From the NCBI GenBank assembly GCA_035626595.1, contig DASPNJ010000037.1:4666-68665 (forward strand): a stretch of 64,000 nt of DNA, given 5' to 3'. Every line of letters starts with the position of its first letter. Position 1 is the first letter of the stretch. Source of the stretch: JAQGMV01 sp035626595 (GTDB lineage Bacteria; Pseudomonadota; Gammaproteobacteria; Burkholderiales; SG8-41). A model generated the notes under the pieces. That model saw only the letters and a program-made list of their open reading frames with translations. It did no database searches and was not told the origin of the DNA. Positions 1-8,510 of the stretch are shown here, in pieces. The position numbers were made by a program, and so were the translations under genes.

Positions 1-782
1 GGGCTCGCCAGCTCTTCCAGGATCGTGAAGTGATTGTGGCCGGCAAGCGGCGCGAGCTCGCCCGGCAGCCCGGCTTTTGCACGCGCATTGGCGTATTCGC
101 GGGACTGGCGCTGCAGCTCCGGCAGCTCGCCGGTGCCGTACGCGACGACGAGCGGCGGTGACGACGCGGCGATATTGCGGATCGGGCTCAGCGGCTCGAC
201 ATCGTGTTGGGACACGCGCAGCTTCTCGTTGAGGTACGAGAGCCGGATCGGCTCCAGATCGAAGATGCCGCTGATGGCGATGCCGCCGCTCACCGCCGGA
301 TGACCGAGCGCCATCGCCGTGAGATGGCCGCCGGCCGACCAGCCGGCGACGTAGAGACGCCGCGCGTCAGCGCCGAAGCGCGAGGCGTTTTCGGCAATCC
401 ACGTGATCGCGGTGCGCACCTCCTCGACGATCTCCGCCAGCGTCGCGTCGGGCGCGAGCGTGTAGGCGGCGTTCGCCACGTGCACACCGCGCGCAAGCGG
501 GCCAACGGCGAGAAAGCGAAACGTCTCCTTCGCGCGCATCTGCCAGTAGCCGCCGTGGATGAAGACGAGCACGGGCGCGGCGGCATGCCCGCAGGAAAAG
601 AAATCGATGCGATTGCGCTCGCGCGGCCCGTAACGCAGATCGAGGTGCTCGGGGTGTGCTGCTGCGAGTGCGGCGCTGCGGCGGTCCCAATCGGCCAGAA
701 TGCGCGCGCTGTCGGTGACGGCGAGCGTGTTGTCATAGGCGGCATCGAGCGTTGCCCGATCCATGCCGTGGTAGACGGTCAA
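1..782 (-). CDS. alpha/beta hydrolase, kynurenine-formamidase-like esterase (3' end cut by window)
   Basis: Probably hydrolyses an ester or amide in the cytoplasm; the substrate is unknown. The frame shows HGGYW near residue 75 (oxyanion hole, as in arylformamidase-like esterases), the nucleophile motif GWSAGG near 147 and GHNHF near 248, which should carry the catalytic His. The window edge removes only the extreme C-terminus. I chose the TTG at 782: it overlaps the stop of the upstream hydrolase (TTGA), lies 6 nt after AGGAGG, and adds six residues to the ATG at 764. The overlap implies translational coupling with the neighbouring hydrolase. Confidence 0.8.
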   Translation of the reverse strand, partial: MTVYHGMDRATLDAAYDNTLAVTDSARILADWDRRSAALAAAHPEHLDLRYGPRERNRIDFFSCGHAAAPVLVFIHGGYWQMRAKETFRFLAVGPLARGVHVANAAYTLAPDATLAEIVEEVRTAITWIAENASRFGADARRLYVAGWSAGGHLTAMALGHPAVSGGIAISGIFDLEPIRLSYLNEKLRVSQHDVEPLSPIRNIAASSPPLVVAYGTGELPELQRQSREYANARAKAGLPGELAPLAGHNHFTILEELAS

Positions 783-1594
783 GCCGAACCTCCTGCACCC
801 GGATGCCGGTGAAGAAAAGCTTCGATCGCCGGTGCGAATTCGGGATGTGCGGGGGCGGACAAGTGGGTGGCGCCCTCCAGCAGCACGAGCTCGAGCCGCG
901 GCATCACCGTGCGCAGCGCCTCGAAGCTCGCGCGATACGGATCGGCGCTGCCGACCAGCCCGAGCACCGGCACGCGCACTTGCGCGAGCTGCTCCGACGT
1001 CACCGCCTGCCCGCTGTTCGAGCGCCTGATCGCGGCGAGCGCCAGCCGGTCCTCACCGTCGAGGAACGCATCCGACAGCGCTTTGAGCTCGGCGGCGCTC
1101 GGCACCGGCGCGGTCGGCGGAAGAAGGCGCAGGATCTGCGATGCGAGCAATCCAGTCTCGATTTCCCGCGCCTCGCGTTCCACACGAATGTCGTCGTCGC
1201 GGCTCCAGTTGCGGCGTCCGGCGGCGCCGCCGAGCGTTGCCGTAATGAAGCGCTCCGGCGCGAGCGTGAGCAGCAGCGCGACAAGATGGGCGCCCATCGA
1301 GTACCCGACGACATGCGCACGAGCCAGGCGCAGGTGGTCGAGCAGGCGAACGACGTCCCACGCCATCTGTGCGCCGTAGGCTTGCGGCTCGTGCGGCTTG
1401 CCGCTCCTGCCGTGACCGCGCGCGTCGAACGCGATGACGCGATAGTGGCGCGCCAGGTGCTCCAGCACGCCTGTCGCGCGCCATTGGCTTTCGAGATCTC
1501 CTGTATAGCTGTGGACGAGCACGATGGGCTCGCCCTCGCCGCGCTCGAGGTATCGGATCGACACGCCGGCGGAATCGAAGAACACGTTCGTCAC
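779..1594 (-). CDS. alpha/beta hydrolase
   Basis: A 271-residue single-domain alpha/beta hydrolase. Visible motifs are VHSYTG near residue 27 (oxyanion region), GYSMGAH near 96 (nucleophile Ser), GSADPY near 216 (acid) and GATHLS near 249 (His), in the usual order. Length is typical of esterases, lactonases and 3-oxoadipate enol-lactonase-like proteins, and nothing fixes the substrate. The first codon is GTG with no strong Shine-Dalgarno; a second in-frame GTG lies three codons on. It overlaps the next esterase by 4 nt, so the two are probably co-transcribed. Confidence 0.8.
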   Translation of the reverse strand: MTNVFFDSAGVSIRYLERGEGEPIVLVHSYTGDLESQWRATGVLEHLARHYRVIAFDARGHGRSGKPHEPQAYGAQMAWDVVRLLDHLRLARAHVVGYSMGAHLVALLLTLAPERFITATLGGAAGRRNWSRDDDIRVEREAREIETGLLASQILRLLPPTAPVPSAAELKALSDAFLDGEDRLALAAIRRSNSGQAVTSEQLAQVRVPVLGLVGSADPYRASFEALRTVMPRLELVLLEGATHLSAPAHPEFAPAIEAFLHRHPGAGGSA

Positions 1595-1625
1595 CCCACG
1601 TCGGGGTATGGGAACCGGCAGGTCC

Positions 1626-2024
1626 CTACGTGATCGCGATGAACTCGGGATCGCCCTGCTGCTCGCGCTCGAACTTCAGGAATTCGTAGTAGCCGCAGCG
1701 TGGCGCATCCGGGTACTTGCGGCACACCCCGGGCCGCGCTTCGTACACCGTGCAGCGTCGCTTCTCCTGGTCGAAGAGGGCGCACATCGAGTCGAAGATG
1801 TGATCCTTCCGGTGCCGCAGCATGTAGATGCCCTTGCTCTTGTCGTACTTCGTGAAGCGCTCGACCGCGCGGTCGAAATCGATTCCGAAGTGCCGGGCGA
1901 GGCGTGCGATATCGCGCTGCGTGATCTCGATCTCGGCGTAGCTACAGCAGTAGCCCGGGCACTTGAGGCAGTCGTACTTGGGGCGCGGAACGACAGAAAC
2001 CGGTTTGATCTTGATGGTTCTCAT
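1626..2024 (-). CDS. YkgJ-family cysteine-cluster protein
   Basis: A 132-residue protein with the CxxC-PGYCC pattern at residues 19-27 and further Cys at about 81, 91, 100 and 110. That spacing is typical of the YkgJ/UPF0153 family, which is thought to bind zinc or an iron-sulfur cluster. The biochemical role is not established. The product is soluble, with no signal peptide. The ATG at 2024 follows GGACTC. It is transcribed away from the MaoC gene, leaving about 200 bp that must hold both promoters. Confidence 0.8.
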   Translation of the reverse strand: MRTIKIKPVSVVPRPKYDCLKCPGYCCSYAEIEITQRDIARLARHFGIDFDRAVERFTKYDKSKGIYMLRHRKDHIFDSMCALFDQEKRRCTVYEARPGVCRKYPDAPRCGYYEFLKFEREQQGDPEFIAIT

Positions 2025-2225
2025 GAGTCCGAAGTTTATCGAAAAGCGCTGCCGCGTCCGCTGCGTCGCGGCCAGAACGCAGGCGGGGTAAACAGTAGCT
2101 CTAATGATGCCTCACGCCGCCGCACGCGTGTTGCCTCTCCCACTCGCCTCTCTTATGCTCTGACGTATCCCTCCCGATCCCGCCTCGCAAATGACTCCCA
2201 CGACACGCGTCCTTACGGCAACGCC

Positions 2226-2732
2226 ATGACCGTCGAACGTAAGCAGGTCGGCCCGCACCGCTATCGCGAGTCGTTCGGGCGCTACTTCGAGGATTTCAAG
2301 GTCGGCGACGTGTACGAGCATCGCCCCGGGCGCACCCTGACGGAAGCCGACAACACGTGGTTCACGCTGCTCACCATGAACACGCATCCGCTGCATTTCG
2401 ATGCGGCGTATGCCGCGAAGACCGAATTCGGGAAGCCGCTCGTCAATAGCTGCCTCACGCTCTCGATCGTCGCGGGTATGAGCGTGAGCGATCTCTCGCA
2501 GAAGGCGGTCGCGAACCTCGGCTGGGACAAGATCAGGCTCGTTGCGCCGGTTTTTGCGGGCGACACGATCTATGCCGAGTCGGAAGTGCTGGAGAAGCGC
2601 GAATCCAGATCGAGACCGAACCAGGGCATCGTCACCGTGCGCACGACCGGGATGAAAGCCGACGGCGCGGTGTTCATGACCTATGAGCGGTCGTTCCTGG
2701 TGCCCACGCGCGGTCACGCGGCGGATGACTGA
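2226..2732 (+). CDS. MaoC-family hot-dog dehydratase/hydratase
   Basis: A 168-residue single hot-dog domain protein. The segment THPLHFDAAYA near residue 57 is the hydratase-2 motif in which an Asp/His pair activates water, so it probably hydrates an enoyl-CoA (or dehydrates a 3-hydroxyacyl-CoA). I start it at the ATG at 2226; the open frame continues upstream, but that part has no family similarity. An acyl-CoA dehydrogenase and a CaiB transferase follow on the same strand, giving a short acid-degradation cluster (activate, oxidise, hydrate). The downstream gap of about 85 bp is almost entirely a class D repeat. Confidence 0.85.
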   Translation: MTVERKQVGPHRYRESFGRYFEDFKVGDVYEHRPGRTLTEADNTWFTLLTMNTHPLHFDAAYAAKTEFGKPLVNSCLTLSIVAGMSVSDLSQKAVANLGWDKIRLVAPVFAGDTIYAESEVLEKRESRSRPNQGIVTVRTTGMKADGAVFMTYERSFLVPTRGHAADD

Positions 2733-2734
2733 CG

Positions 2735-2816
2735 TCACCCCCGTCCCAGCCTCCCCCCGTCAAGGGGGAAGGAGCGCTTTCCCTTCCCCTCGACGGGGAA
2801 GGGTCAGGGTGGGGGT
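2735..2816 (+). repeat. class D dispersed palindromic repeat, upstream of an acyl-CoA dehydrogenase start
   Basis: Fills the gap between two genes. It contains a perfect hairpin at 2781-2803 (arms CCCTTCCCC and GGGGAAGGG, 5-nt loop) followed by a G-rich tail that runs into the GTG start at 2817. Related copies lie at 23703-23752, 26295-26340 and 63534-63572. In all four the G-rich tail faces a start codon and serves as, or replaces, the Shine-Dalgarno. Confidence 0.75.
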
Positions 2817-3953
2817 GTGACAGAAGACAACATCATCCTCGACGCCGTCGATCGCTTCCTCGAACGCGACGTTCGGCCCGTCGCCCACAAGCTCGAAGCC
2901 GCCGACGAATATCCGCGCGATATCGCTGACAAGCTCGCGGAGCTGGGGCTCTTCGGCGCGACGATCGGCGCCGACTACGGCGGCCTCGGTCTGCCGGCGG
3001 TGACGTACGCGAAGATCGTCGAGCGCGTCTCGGCGGTCTGGATGTCGATCTCCGGCATCTTCAATTCGCATCTCATCATGGCGGCCGCGGTCGAGCGCCA
3101 CGGCACCGACGCGCAGAAGCGGTCGTATCTGCCGCGCTTCGCGAGCGGCGAGCTGCGCGGCGGCATCGCGCTCACCGAGCCCGATTGCGGCACCGATCTC
3201 CAGGCCATTCGCACGCAGGCGAGACGCGACGGCGATCATTACGTCGTGAACGGCACCAAGACGTGGATTACCAACAGCGTCGAAGGTCGGATGCTCGCGG
3301 TGCTGGTGAAGACCAATCCGCGCGCCGAGCCCGCGCACAAAGGCATGAGCCTGCTGCTCGTCCCGAAGGGCCCGGGTGTCACGACGCGCAAGCTGGAGAA
3401 GCTCGGCTACCGCGGCGTCGATACCGGCGAGATCGTTCTCACCGACTGCCGCGTGCCGGCGGCCAATCTGGTCGGCGGCGAGGAGGGGCGGGGGCTCCAG
3501 CAGGTGCTGAGCGGGCTCGAGCTCGGACGGATCAACGTCGCGGCCCGCGGCGTCGGCCTTGCGCGCGCGTGCCTCGAAGAGTCGCTGCGCTATGCGCAGA
3601 TCCGCAAAACCTTCGGCAAACCGATCGCCGAGCACCAGGCCATCCAGTTGAAGCTCGCGGACATGGCGACGCGCACCGAGGCCGCGCGCCTCCTCGTCGA
3701 ATCGGCCGCGCGCGCCTACGACACCGGGCAGCGCTGCGATCTCGAGGCCGGCATGGCAAAGCTTTTCGCGACGGAGGCGGCGGTCGAGAACAGCCTCGAA
3801 GCGATGCGCATCCACGGCGCTTACGGTTATTCGAAGGAGCTCGATATCGAGCGCTACTACCGCGACGCGCCGCTCCTCGCGATCGGCGAAGGCACCAACG
3901 AGCTCCAGCGCATCATCATCGCGCGCCAGCTCGTCAAGCGTCACCCCGCCTGA
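2817..3953 (+). CDS. acyl-CoA dehydrogenase
   Basis: A 378-residue FAD-dependent acyl-CoA dehydrogenase (alpha,beta-desaturation of an acyl-CoA). It has the family layout: helical N-domain, beta domain with LTEPDCGTD near residue 120 (FAD/substrate region), and C-terminal helices. The motif GEGTNE contains Glu358 at the catalytic-base position. The best match in style is the glutaryl-CoA / short-chain group. The GTG start abuts the repeat, whose G-rich tail acts as the ribosome-binding region. The stop overlaps the ATG of the CaiB gene (TGATG), so the two are translationally coupled. Confidence 0.9.
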   Translation: MTEDNIILDAVDRFLERDVRPVAHKLEAADEYPRDIADKLAELGLFGATIGADYGGLGLPAVTYAKIVERVSAVWMSISGIFNSHLIMAAAVERHGTDAQKRSYLPRFASGELRGGIALTEPDCGTDLQAIRTQARRDGDHYVVNGTKTWITNSVEGRMLAVLVKTNPRAEPAHKGMSLLLVPKGPGVTTRKLEKLGYRGVDTGEIVLTDCRVPAANLVGGEEGRGLQQVLSGLELGRINVAARGVGLARACLEESLRYAQIRKTFGKPIAEHQAIQLKLADMATRTEAARLLVESAARAYDTGQRCDLEAGMAKLFATEAAVENSLEAMRIHGAYGYSKELDIERYYRDAPLLAIGEGTNELQRIIIARQLVKRHPA

Positions 3954-5140
3954 TGCTGCCACTGACCGGCGTTCGCGTCCTCGCCGTCGAGCAGTACGGC
4001 GCCGGACCGTTCGGCACGATGTTTCTCGCCGACCAGGGCGCGGAAGTCATCAAGATCGAGAATCCGAACGACGGCGGCGACATGTCGCGCGCGGTCGGAC
4101 CGTATTTCTTCGAGCCCGGCGACAGCGAGTTTTTCGCGAGCTTCAACCGCAACAAGAAAAGCCTGACGCTCGATCTCTCCACGGCAGAAGGACGCGCGGT
4201 GATGCACGACCTGGTCCGCACCGCAGACGCCGTCGCATCGAACCTCCGCGGCGACGTGCCGGCGCGGCTCGGGCTCGTGTACGAGCGGCTGAAGGAATTC
4301 AATCCGAAGATCGTGTGCGCGCACCTGAGCGCTTACGGCCGCACGGGACCGCGCGCGAGCTGGCCGGGCTTCGACTATCTCATGCAGGCGGAAGCGGGTT
4401 ACTTCTCGCTGACCGGCGAGCCGGACACGCCGCCGACGCGCTTCGGCCTTTCAATCGTCGACCTCATGACCGGACTCGGGCTCGCGTACGCGCTGCTCGC
4501 TGCGCTCACGGCCGCGCGCGCGACGGGCGAAGGCCGTGACATCGACGTGAGCCTCTTCGACATGGCGCTCTATAACACGAGCTATCTTGCGACCTGGTAC
4601 CTGAACGAGGGCGTCGTGACGAAGCGCCTGCCGCGCTCGGCGCACCCGGCGCTGACGCCGTGCCAGCTCTACCGCACGCGCGATGGCTGGATCTATCTCA
4701 TGTGCAACAAGGAGAAGTTCTGGCCGGCGTTGTGCGAGAAGCTGGGCCATCCGGAGTGGAGCGATGACGCGCGCTTCCGGACATTCGCGGACCGGTTGAA
4801 GAACCGCCCCGTCGTGCAGGAATTGCTCGACGCCGAGTTGGGGCAGCGCACTACGGCCGAATGGCTTTCACATTTCGCAGGCGCGGTGCCCGCCGCGCCG
4901 ATCAACGATCTCGCGCAGGCGCTCGAGAACCCGTTTGTCACGGAGCGCGGCAAGCTGCAATCCCTGCCGCATCCCACGCGCGGCGCCTACCGCATGCTCG
5001 CGCCGCCGGTGCGCACTGACGGCGAAACCGCGCCCGCCCATCCCGCGCCGGCGCTCGGCGAGCACACCGAAGCGCTGTTGCGCGAGATCGGCTACGACGA
5101 CTCCCGCATCGCCGCGCTCCGCACCGCCAAAGTCATCTAA
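3953..5140 (+). CDS. CaiB/BaiF-family CoA-transferase
   Basis: A 395-residue type III CoA-transferase. This family moves CoA between carboxylic acids through an aspartyl-CoA thioester and forms interlocked dimers. The N-terminus LPLTGVRVLAVEQ and the segment IDVSLFD (about residues 197-203) match the family; both acidic positions of that segment are present, unlike the two paralogues at 9774 and 54188. It overlaps the acyl-CoA dehydrogenase stop by one base. It probably makes the CoA ester that the dehydrogenase oxidises; the substrate cannot be read from sequence. It converges on sodC, with an 11-nt gap. Confidence 0.9.
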   Translation: MLPLTGVRVLAVEQYGAGPFGTMFLADQGAEVIKIENPNDGGDMSRAVGPYFFEPGDSEFFASFNRNKKSLTLDLSTAEGRAVMHDLVRTADAVASNLRGDVPARLGLVYERLKEFNPKIVCAHLSAYGRTGPRASWPGFDYLMQAEAGYFSLTGEPDTPPTRFGLSIVDLMTGLGLAYALLAALTAARATGEGRDIDVSLFDMALYNTSYLATWYLNEGVVTKRLPRSAHPALTPCQLYRTRDGWIYLMCNKEKFWPALCEKLGHPEWSDDARFRTFADRLKNRPVVQELLDAELGQRTTAEWLSHFAGAVPAAPINDLAQALENPFVTERGKLQSLPHPTRGAYRMLAPPVRTDGETAPAHPAPALGEHTEALLREIGYDDSRIAALRTAKVI

Positions 5141-5151
5141 CACCGCCGTCC

Positions 5152-5682
5152 CTAACCCGCGCGGATGACGCCGCAGGCCAGCCGCGCGCCGGCGTTGCCG
5201 GTCGGCTGCGTCTTGTAATCGTCGGGGTCGGCGTGAACGATGACGGCGCGGCCGATGACGCTGGCCGGTCCCGGCGTGACGGTGATGACGTCCATATCGG
5301 CGGCGAGCTTCGCGCGGCCGTTCTTCGCCGCTTTCAAGGCCGGCAGATCCCCGGCGTGCCGCTCGGTCGTGTTCGGATGAGCGTGCGGTTTGTTGTGTGG
5401 ATTGAAGTGCCCCTTGGCGCTCATGCCGTCGCCGGAGCTGCAATCGCCGACTTCGTGGATGTGCAGCCCGTGCTCCTGTCCCGGTTTGAGCCCCTGCACG
5501 TTCACGAGGACGCGAACCTTGCCGCCGACCTCCTCGAACGTCGCTTCACCGAAGGTTTTGTTGCCCTTCGTCGGCTGCAACTGCGCAGTCGCGCGCGCGG
5601 GTTCCGTGGACGTCGGCGCCGTTTCGCACCCCGTGAGCAGGAGGGCTGCGGCGGCTGTGGCTGAGATCAGGACAGCTTTCAT
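5152..5682 (-). CDS. sodC: Cu/Zn superoxide dismutase, lipoprotein
   Basis: Converts superoxide to peroxide and oxygen in the periplasm. The 176-residue protein begins with a signal ending in the lipobox LLTGC (Cys19), so it should be membrane-anchored. Metal and structural residues are complete: His74, His76, His92 and His150 for copper/zinc bridging, a His at 101/109 with Asp112 for zinc, and the Cys81-Cys170 disulfide. The C-terminal motif GNAGARLACGVI is classical. It is the last gene of a minus-strand run behind a TauD-type dioxygenase (16-nt gap). Confidence 0.95.
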   Translation of the reverse strand: MKAVLISATAAAALLLTGCETAPTSTEPARATAQLQPTKGNKTFGEATFEEVGGKVRVLVNVQGLKPGQEHGLHIHEVGDCSSGDGMSAKGHFNPHNKPHAHPNTTERHAGDLPALKAAKNGRAKLAADMDVITVTPGPASVIGRAVIVHADPDDYKTQPTGNAGARLACGVIRAG

Positions 5683-5698
5683 GTGTGGGCTCCTTTTG

Positions 5699-6547
5699 TT
5701 ATCTCGGCGTATCGCCGGCTAGCGTAACGCGGTGCATCACGCGCCGAAAGCCGTGGTAGTCGTTCACCGGAAAGTGCTGCGTGCAGCGATTGTCCCAGAA
5801 CGCAAGCGAGCCGGGCTGCCAGGTGAAGCGGCAGGTGAGCTCGGGACGGATCTGGTGCCTGAACAGGTACTCGAGGAGCGGTTTGCTTTCGTCCTCCGAC
5901 CAGCCCTTGAAATGCGTCGTGTGACCGACGTTCACGTAAAGCGCCTTGCGGCCGGTCTCGGGGTGGGTGCGCACCACCGGGTGCTCCCCGATCAGCGTCT
6001 TGTTCTCTTCACCCGCCGCGCGCAGCGCATCTTCGCGCGTCTTCGAGGCCTCGGCCTTGAGAGAGCTGTTGATGCCGATCACGCCGTCGAGCGCGCGTTT
6101 GAGCCCGTCCGACAGCGTCTCGTACGCGAGGTATTGATTCGCGAACAGCGTATCACCGCCGTACCGCGGGACCTCCAGCGCGTACAACATGCTCGCCATC
6201 GGCGGGCGTTCGAGATACGTCGTATCCGAATGCCAGATGCCGCCGAAATTCACGCGCTCGTGAGGAAGCTTCATCACGGGCGTGATCAGCGGACACTCGG
6301 GCAGCCCCTTGAGCTGGGGGTAGCCCATCGGCTCGCCGAAGCGCGCCGCGAACGCGAGCTGCTGCTGCGGCGTGAGCCGCTGATCGCGCAGGAAGATCAC
6401 GAGATGGTCGAGCCATGCGCTGCGGATTTCCGCAACGACGTCCTCGTCGAGCGGCTGCGATGCATCGAAGCCGCCGATCTCGGCGCCGAGCGCGCCGGCA
6501 ACCGGACGCACTTCAATGCAGCGATAGATTCGAGAGGGTGCGTTCAT
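5699..6547 (-). CDS. TauD/TfdA-family 2-oxoglutarate-dependent dioxygenase
   Basis: A 282-residue Fe(II)/2-oxoglutarate dioxygenase, close in length to E. coli TauD. The iron ligands are visible as WHSDT (His106, Asp108) and NRCTQH (His258), followed by the Arg that binds 2-oxoglutarate near 269. Family members open alkylsulfonates, aryloxyacetates and similar compounds by hydroxylation. It sits 11 nt behind the TRAP large permease, so the substrate may be the imported acid. That link is inferred from gene order only. Confidence 0.9.
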   Translation of the reverse strand: MNAPSRIYRCIEVRPVAGALGAEIGGFDASQPLDEDVVAEIRSAWLDHLVIFLRDQRLTPQQQLAFAARFGEPMGYPQLKGLPECPLITPVMKLPHERVNFGGIWHSDTTYLERPPMASMLYALEVPRYGGDTLFANQYLAYETLSDGLKRALDGVIGINSSLKAEASKTREDALRAAGEENKTLIGEHPVVRTHPETGRKALYVNVGHTTHFKGWSEDESKPLLEYLFRHQIRPELTCRFTWQPGSLAFWDNRCTQHFPVNDYHGFRRVMHRVTLAGDTPR

Positions 6548-6558
6548 CGCTCAGGGCG

Positions 6559-7842
6559 TTACTTGAACACGTCTGTCACGAGCAGGTTCGGGAGCCACGT
6601 GGCGAGCTCGGGAAAGAAGATTACCAATACGAGCACCGTTATGTCGCCGAGGAAAAAGGGGATCGTGCCCTTCAGCACCGACTGAATCGGAATCTTCGAG
6701 GTGCCGCTCACCGTGAAGATGTTGAGCCCGATCGGCGGTGTTACGACGCCGGTCTCCGCGTTGAGCGCGATCAGTATGCCCAGATGTATCGGATCGATAT
6801 TGAGCGCCATGGCGATGGGAAAGACCACGGGCACCGTCAGCAGCACCATCGCGACACCGTCCACGAGCATGCCCAGTATGAGCAATATGCCCATGAACGC
6901 GAAGATGAAGCCGAGTGGCGAAAGGCCCAGGCTCACCACGGCCTCGGTGATCTTCTGCGGCCAGTACAGATTGGCCGCGACGAACTGGAACACGCCCACG
7001 CTGCCGACCAGGAACAGGATTACGGCCGTCAGGTTGAGCGACTTCGCTGCGACCGGCAGGATCTGCTTCACGAACTCGCCGCGTTTCCTGATAAGGCCGT
7101 ACAGCAGCGCGTAGCCGCACGCGGCAGCCGCCGCTTCCGTCGGGGTAAACAGACCGCCGTAAAGCCCGCCGAGTATGACCACCGGCATGCCGAGCGCCGG
7201 CAAGGCCCCGCGGGTTTCCGGCCATAGACGCTTTACATCGAACCTGCCGCGCGGCAGCTTGAGATAAATCGCGATGCCCATGACCGTGAGGATATTGCCC
7301 AGCGCGAGCAGCAGTCCCGGGATGACGCCCGCGAAAAAGAGGCGCACTACCGAAGTCTCGGTGACGATCCCGTACAGCAGCAGCAGGATGCTCGGCGGGA
7401 TCATGATGGCGATGCCGCCCGCGGTCGCTACCAATCCGGCCGCAAGCCACGGCGGGTAGCCGCGCTTGGTCATCTCGGGAATGGCGATCACGCTCATTGC
7501 CGCAGCCATCGCGACACTGGAACCGGAGATTGCGCCGAACAGCACGCATGCAACCACGGTTGCGACTCCGAAGCCACCCGGCAGCCATCCGACCAGCGCG
7601 TCGGCAAACCGGAAGAGCTGCGAGACGAGGCCGGTGCGCTCCATCAGGAATCCCGCGAAGATGAAGAGCGGGATCGCCATCAGCGAATAGCGGCCGATGA
7701 AATTGAAGAATGACCGGAATATCGCCTCGCTGTTCAGCAGCGGATCGGCGGCGACGGTGGCAGCCGCCGCGAGGCTCAACGCAATGCCGATCGGCACCGC
7801 GAGCAGCAGCAATACGAACAGCACGATGCCGGTGACCGCCAT
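6559..7842 (-). CDS. dctM: TRAP transporter large permease (DctM)
   Basis: A 427-residue, very hydrophobic inner-membrane protein of the usual DctM length with about 12 membrane segments. It carries out sodium-driven uptake of an organic acid delivered by the periplasmic DctP. Recognisable family stretches include PLFIFAG near residue 60, GAISGSSVA near 104 and MIPPS near 151. It is the third gene of the P-Q-M set, 93 bp behind the small permease. Confidence 0.95.
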   Translation of the reverse strand: MAVTGIVLFVLLLLAVPIGIALSLAAAATVAADPLLNSEAIFRSFFNFIGRYSLMAIPLFIFAGFLMERTGLVSQLFRFADALVGWLPGGFGVATVVACVLFGAISGSSVAMAAAMSVIAIPEMTKRGYPPWLAAGLVATAGGIAIMIPPSILLLLYGIVTETSVVRLFFAGVIPGLLLALGNILTVMGIAIYLKLPRGRFDVKRLWPETRGALPALGMPVVILGGLYGGLFTPTEAAAAACGYALLYGLIRKRGEFVKQILPVAAKSLNLTAVILFLVGSVGVFQFVAANLYWPQKITEAVVSLGLSPLGFIFAFMGILLILGMLVDGVAMVLLTVPVVFPIAMALNIDPIHLGILIALNAETGVVTPPIGLNIFTVSGTSKIPIQSVLKGTIPFFLGDITVLVLVIFFPELATWLPNLLVTDVFK

Positions 7843-7935
7843 CCGCTCCTCCGGATAATCTACGTCGCTCGTTCGCTGCGCTCCGGGCGCAACGACAGAG
7901 CCTACGCGCCTATCGGCGCTGCTTTATGTCGGTGC

Positions 7936-8487
7936 CTACTCGAGCACCGGGGTTTCTTCTCGAGGCTCCTCGAGCACGGTTACGCCGCGCAGTGCCTGGA
8001 TGGCGCGGTAGATCTGGAAGAACAGCGTCACGGCCATGAACGTAAAACCGGCGACGAGCGTCGCCAGGAACGGCCACATCGGAAACGAGAGGCTCTCTGT
8101 GCGCGATTCGTAGTTGATGCTGTCGTGGACTTCCGGCAGTCCCCACCACGCGAGCGCGAGGAGATAGACGAATGCCACGGTCGACGCGAAGAGCCGGATC
8201 GCCTCGGCCGCGCGTTTGGCGCGCGGCCCCACCGAATCCAGCGTTTCGACGACGATGGTGACGGTGAGATGCTCGTTGTGCCGTTGCGAGATGCCGAAGT
8301 ACAGGAAAACCGCGCTCAGGATGAAGAACGTGACCGCATCTCCCTGCCATTCGTAGGAGAAGCCGAGCACGTATCTGCGGAAGATCTCGACCAGCGCGAG
8401 CAGCGTGCAGCCGACCAGGAGCACGGCGGCGATGCGTCCCAGGACCTGGTCCTGGAACGCCCGCCATATTGCGTACGCTTTCTCCAC
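7936..8487 (-). CDS. dctQ: TRAP transporter small permease (DctQ)
   Basis: A 183-residue membrane protein with four hydrophobic segments and the pattern RRYVLGFSYEWQGD near residue 36, typical of DctQ. It forms the membrane complex with DctM. It lies 23 bp downstream of dctP and upstream of dctM. The acidic, Glu-rich C-terminal tail is probably cytoplasmic. Confidence 0.92.
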   Translation of the reverse strand: MEKAYAIWRAFQDQVLGRIAAVLLVGCTLLALVEIFRRYVLGFSYEWQGDAVTFFILSAVFLYFGISQRHNEHLTVTIVVETLDSVGPRAKRAAEAIRLFASTVAFVYLLALAWWGLPEVHDSINYESRTESLSFPMWPFLATLVAGFTFMAVTLFFQIYRAIQALRGVTVLEEPREETPVLE

Positions 8488-8510
8488 GCGTTACAAGCGG
8501 CGCCGGAGCG

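Noticed and set aside
2760..3962. 400-residue open frame opposite the acyl-CoA dehydrogenase
   Set aside because: It is Arg/Ala/Asp-rich, has no recognisable motif, and is a by-product of GC-rich codon usage on the coding strand. The plus-strand gene has complete family motifs.
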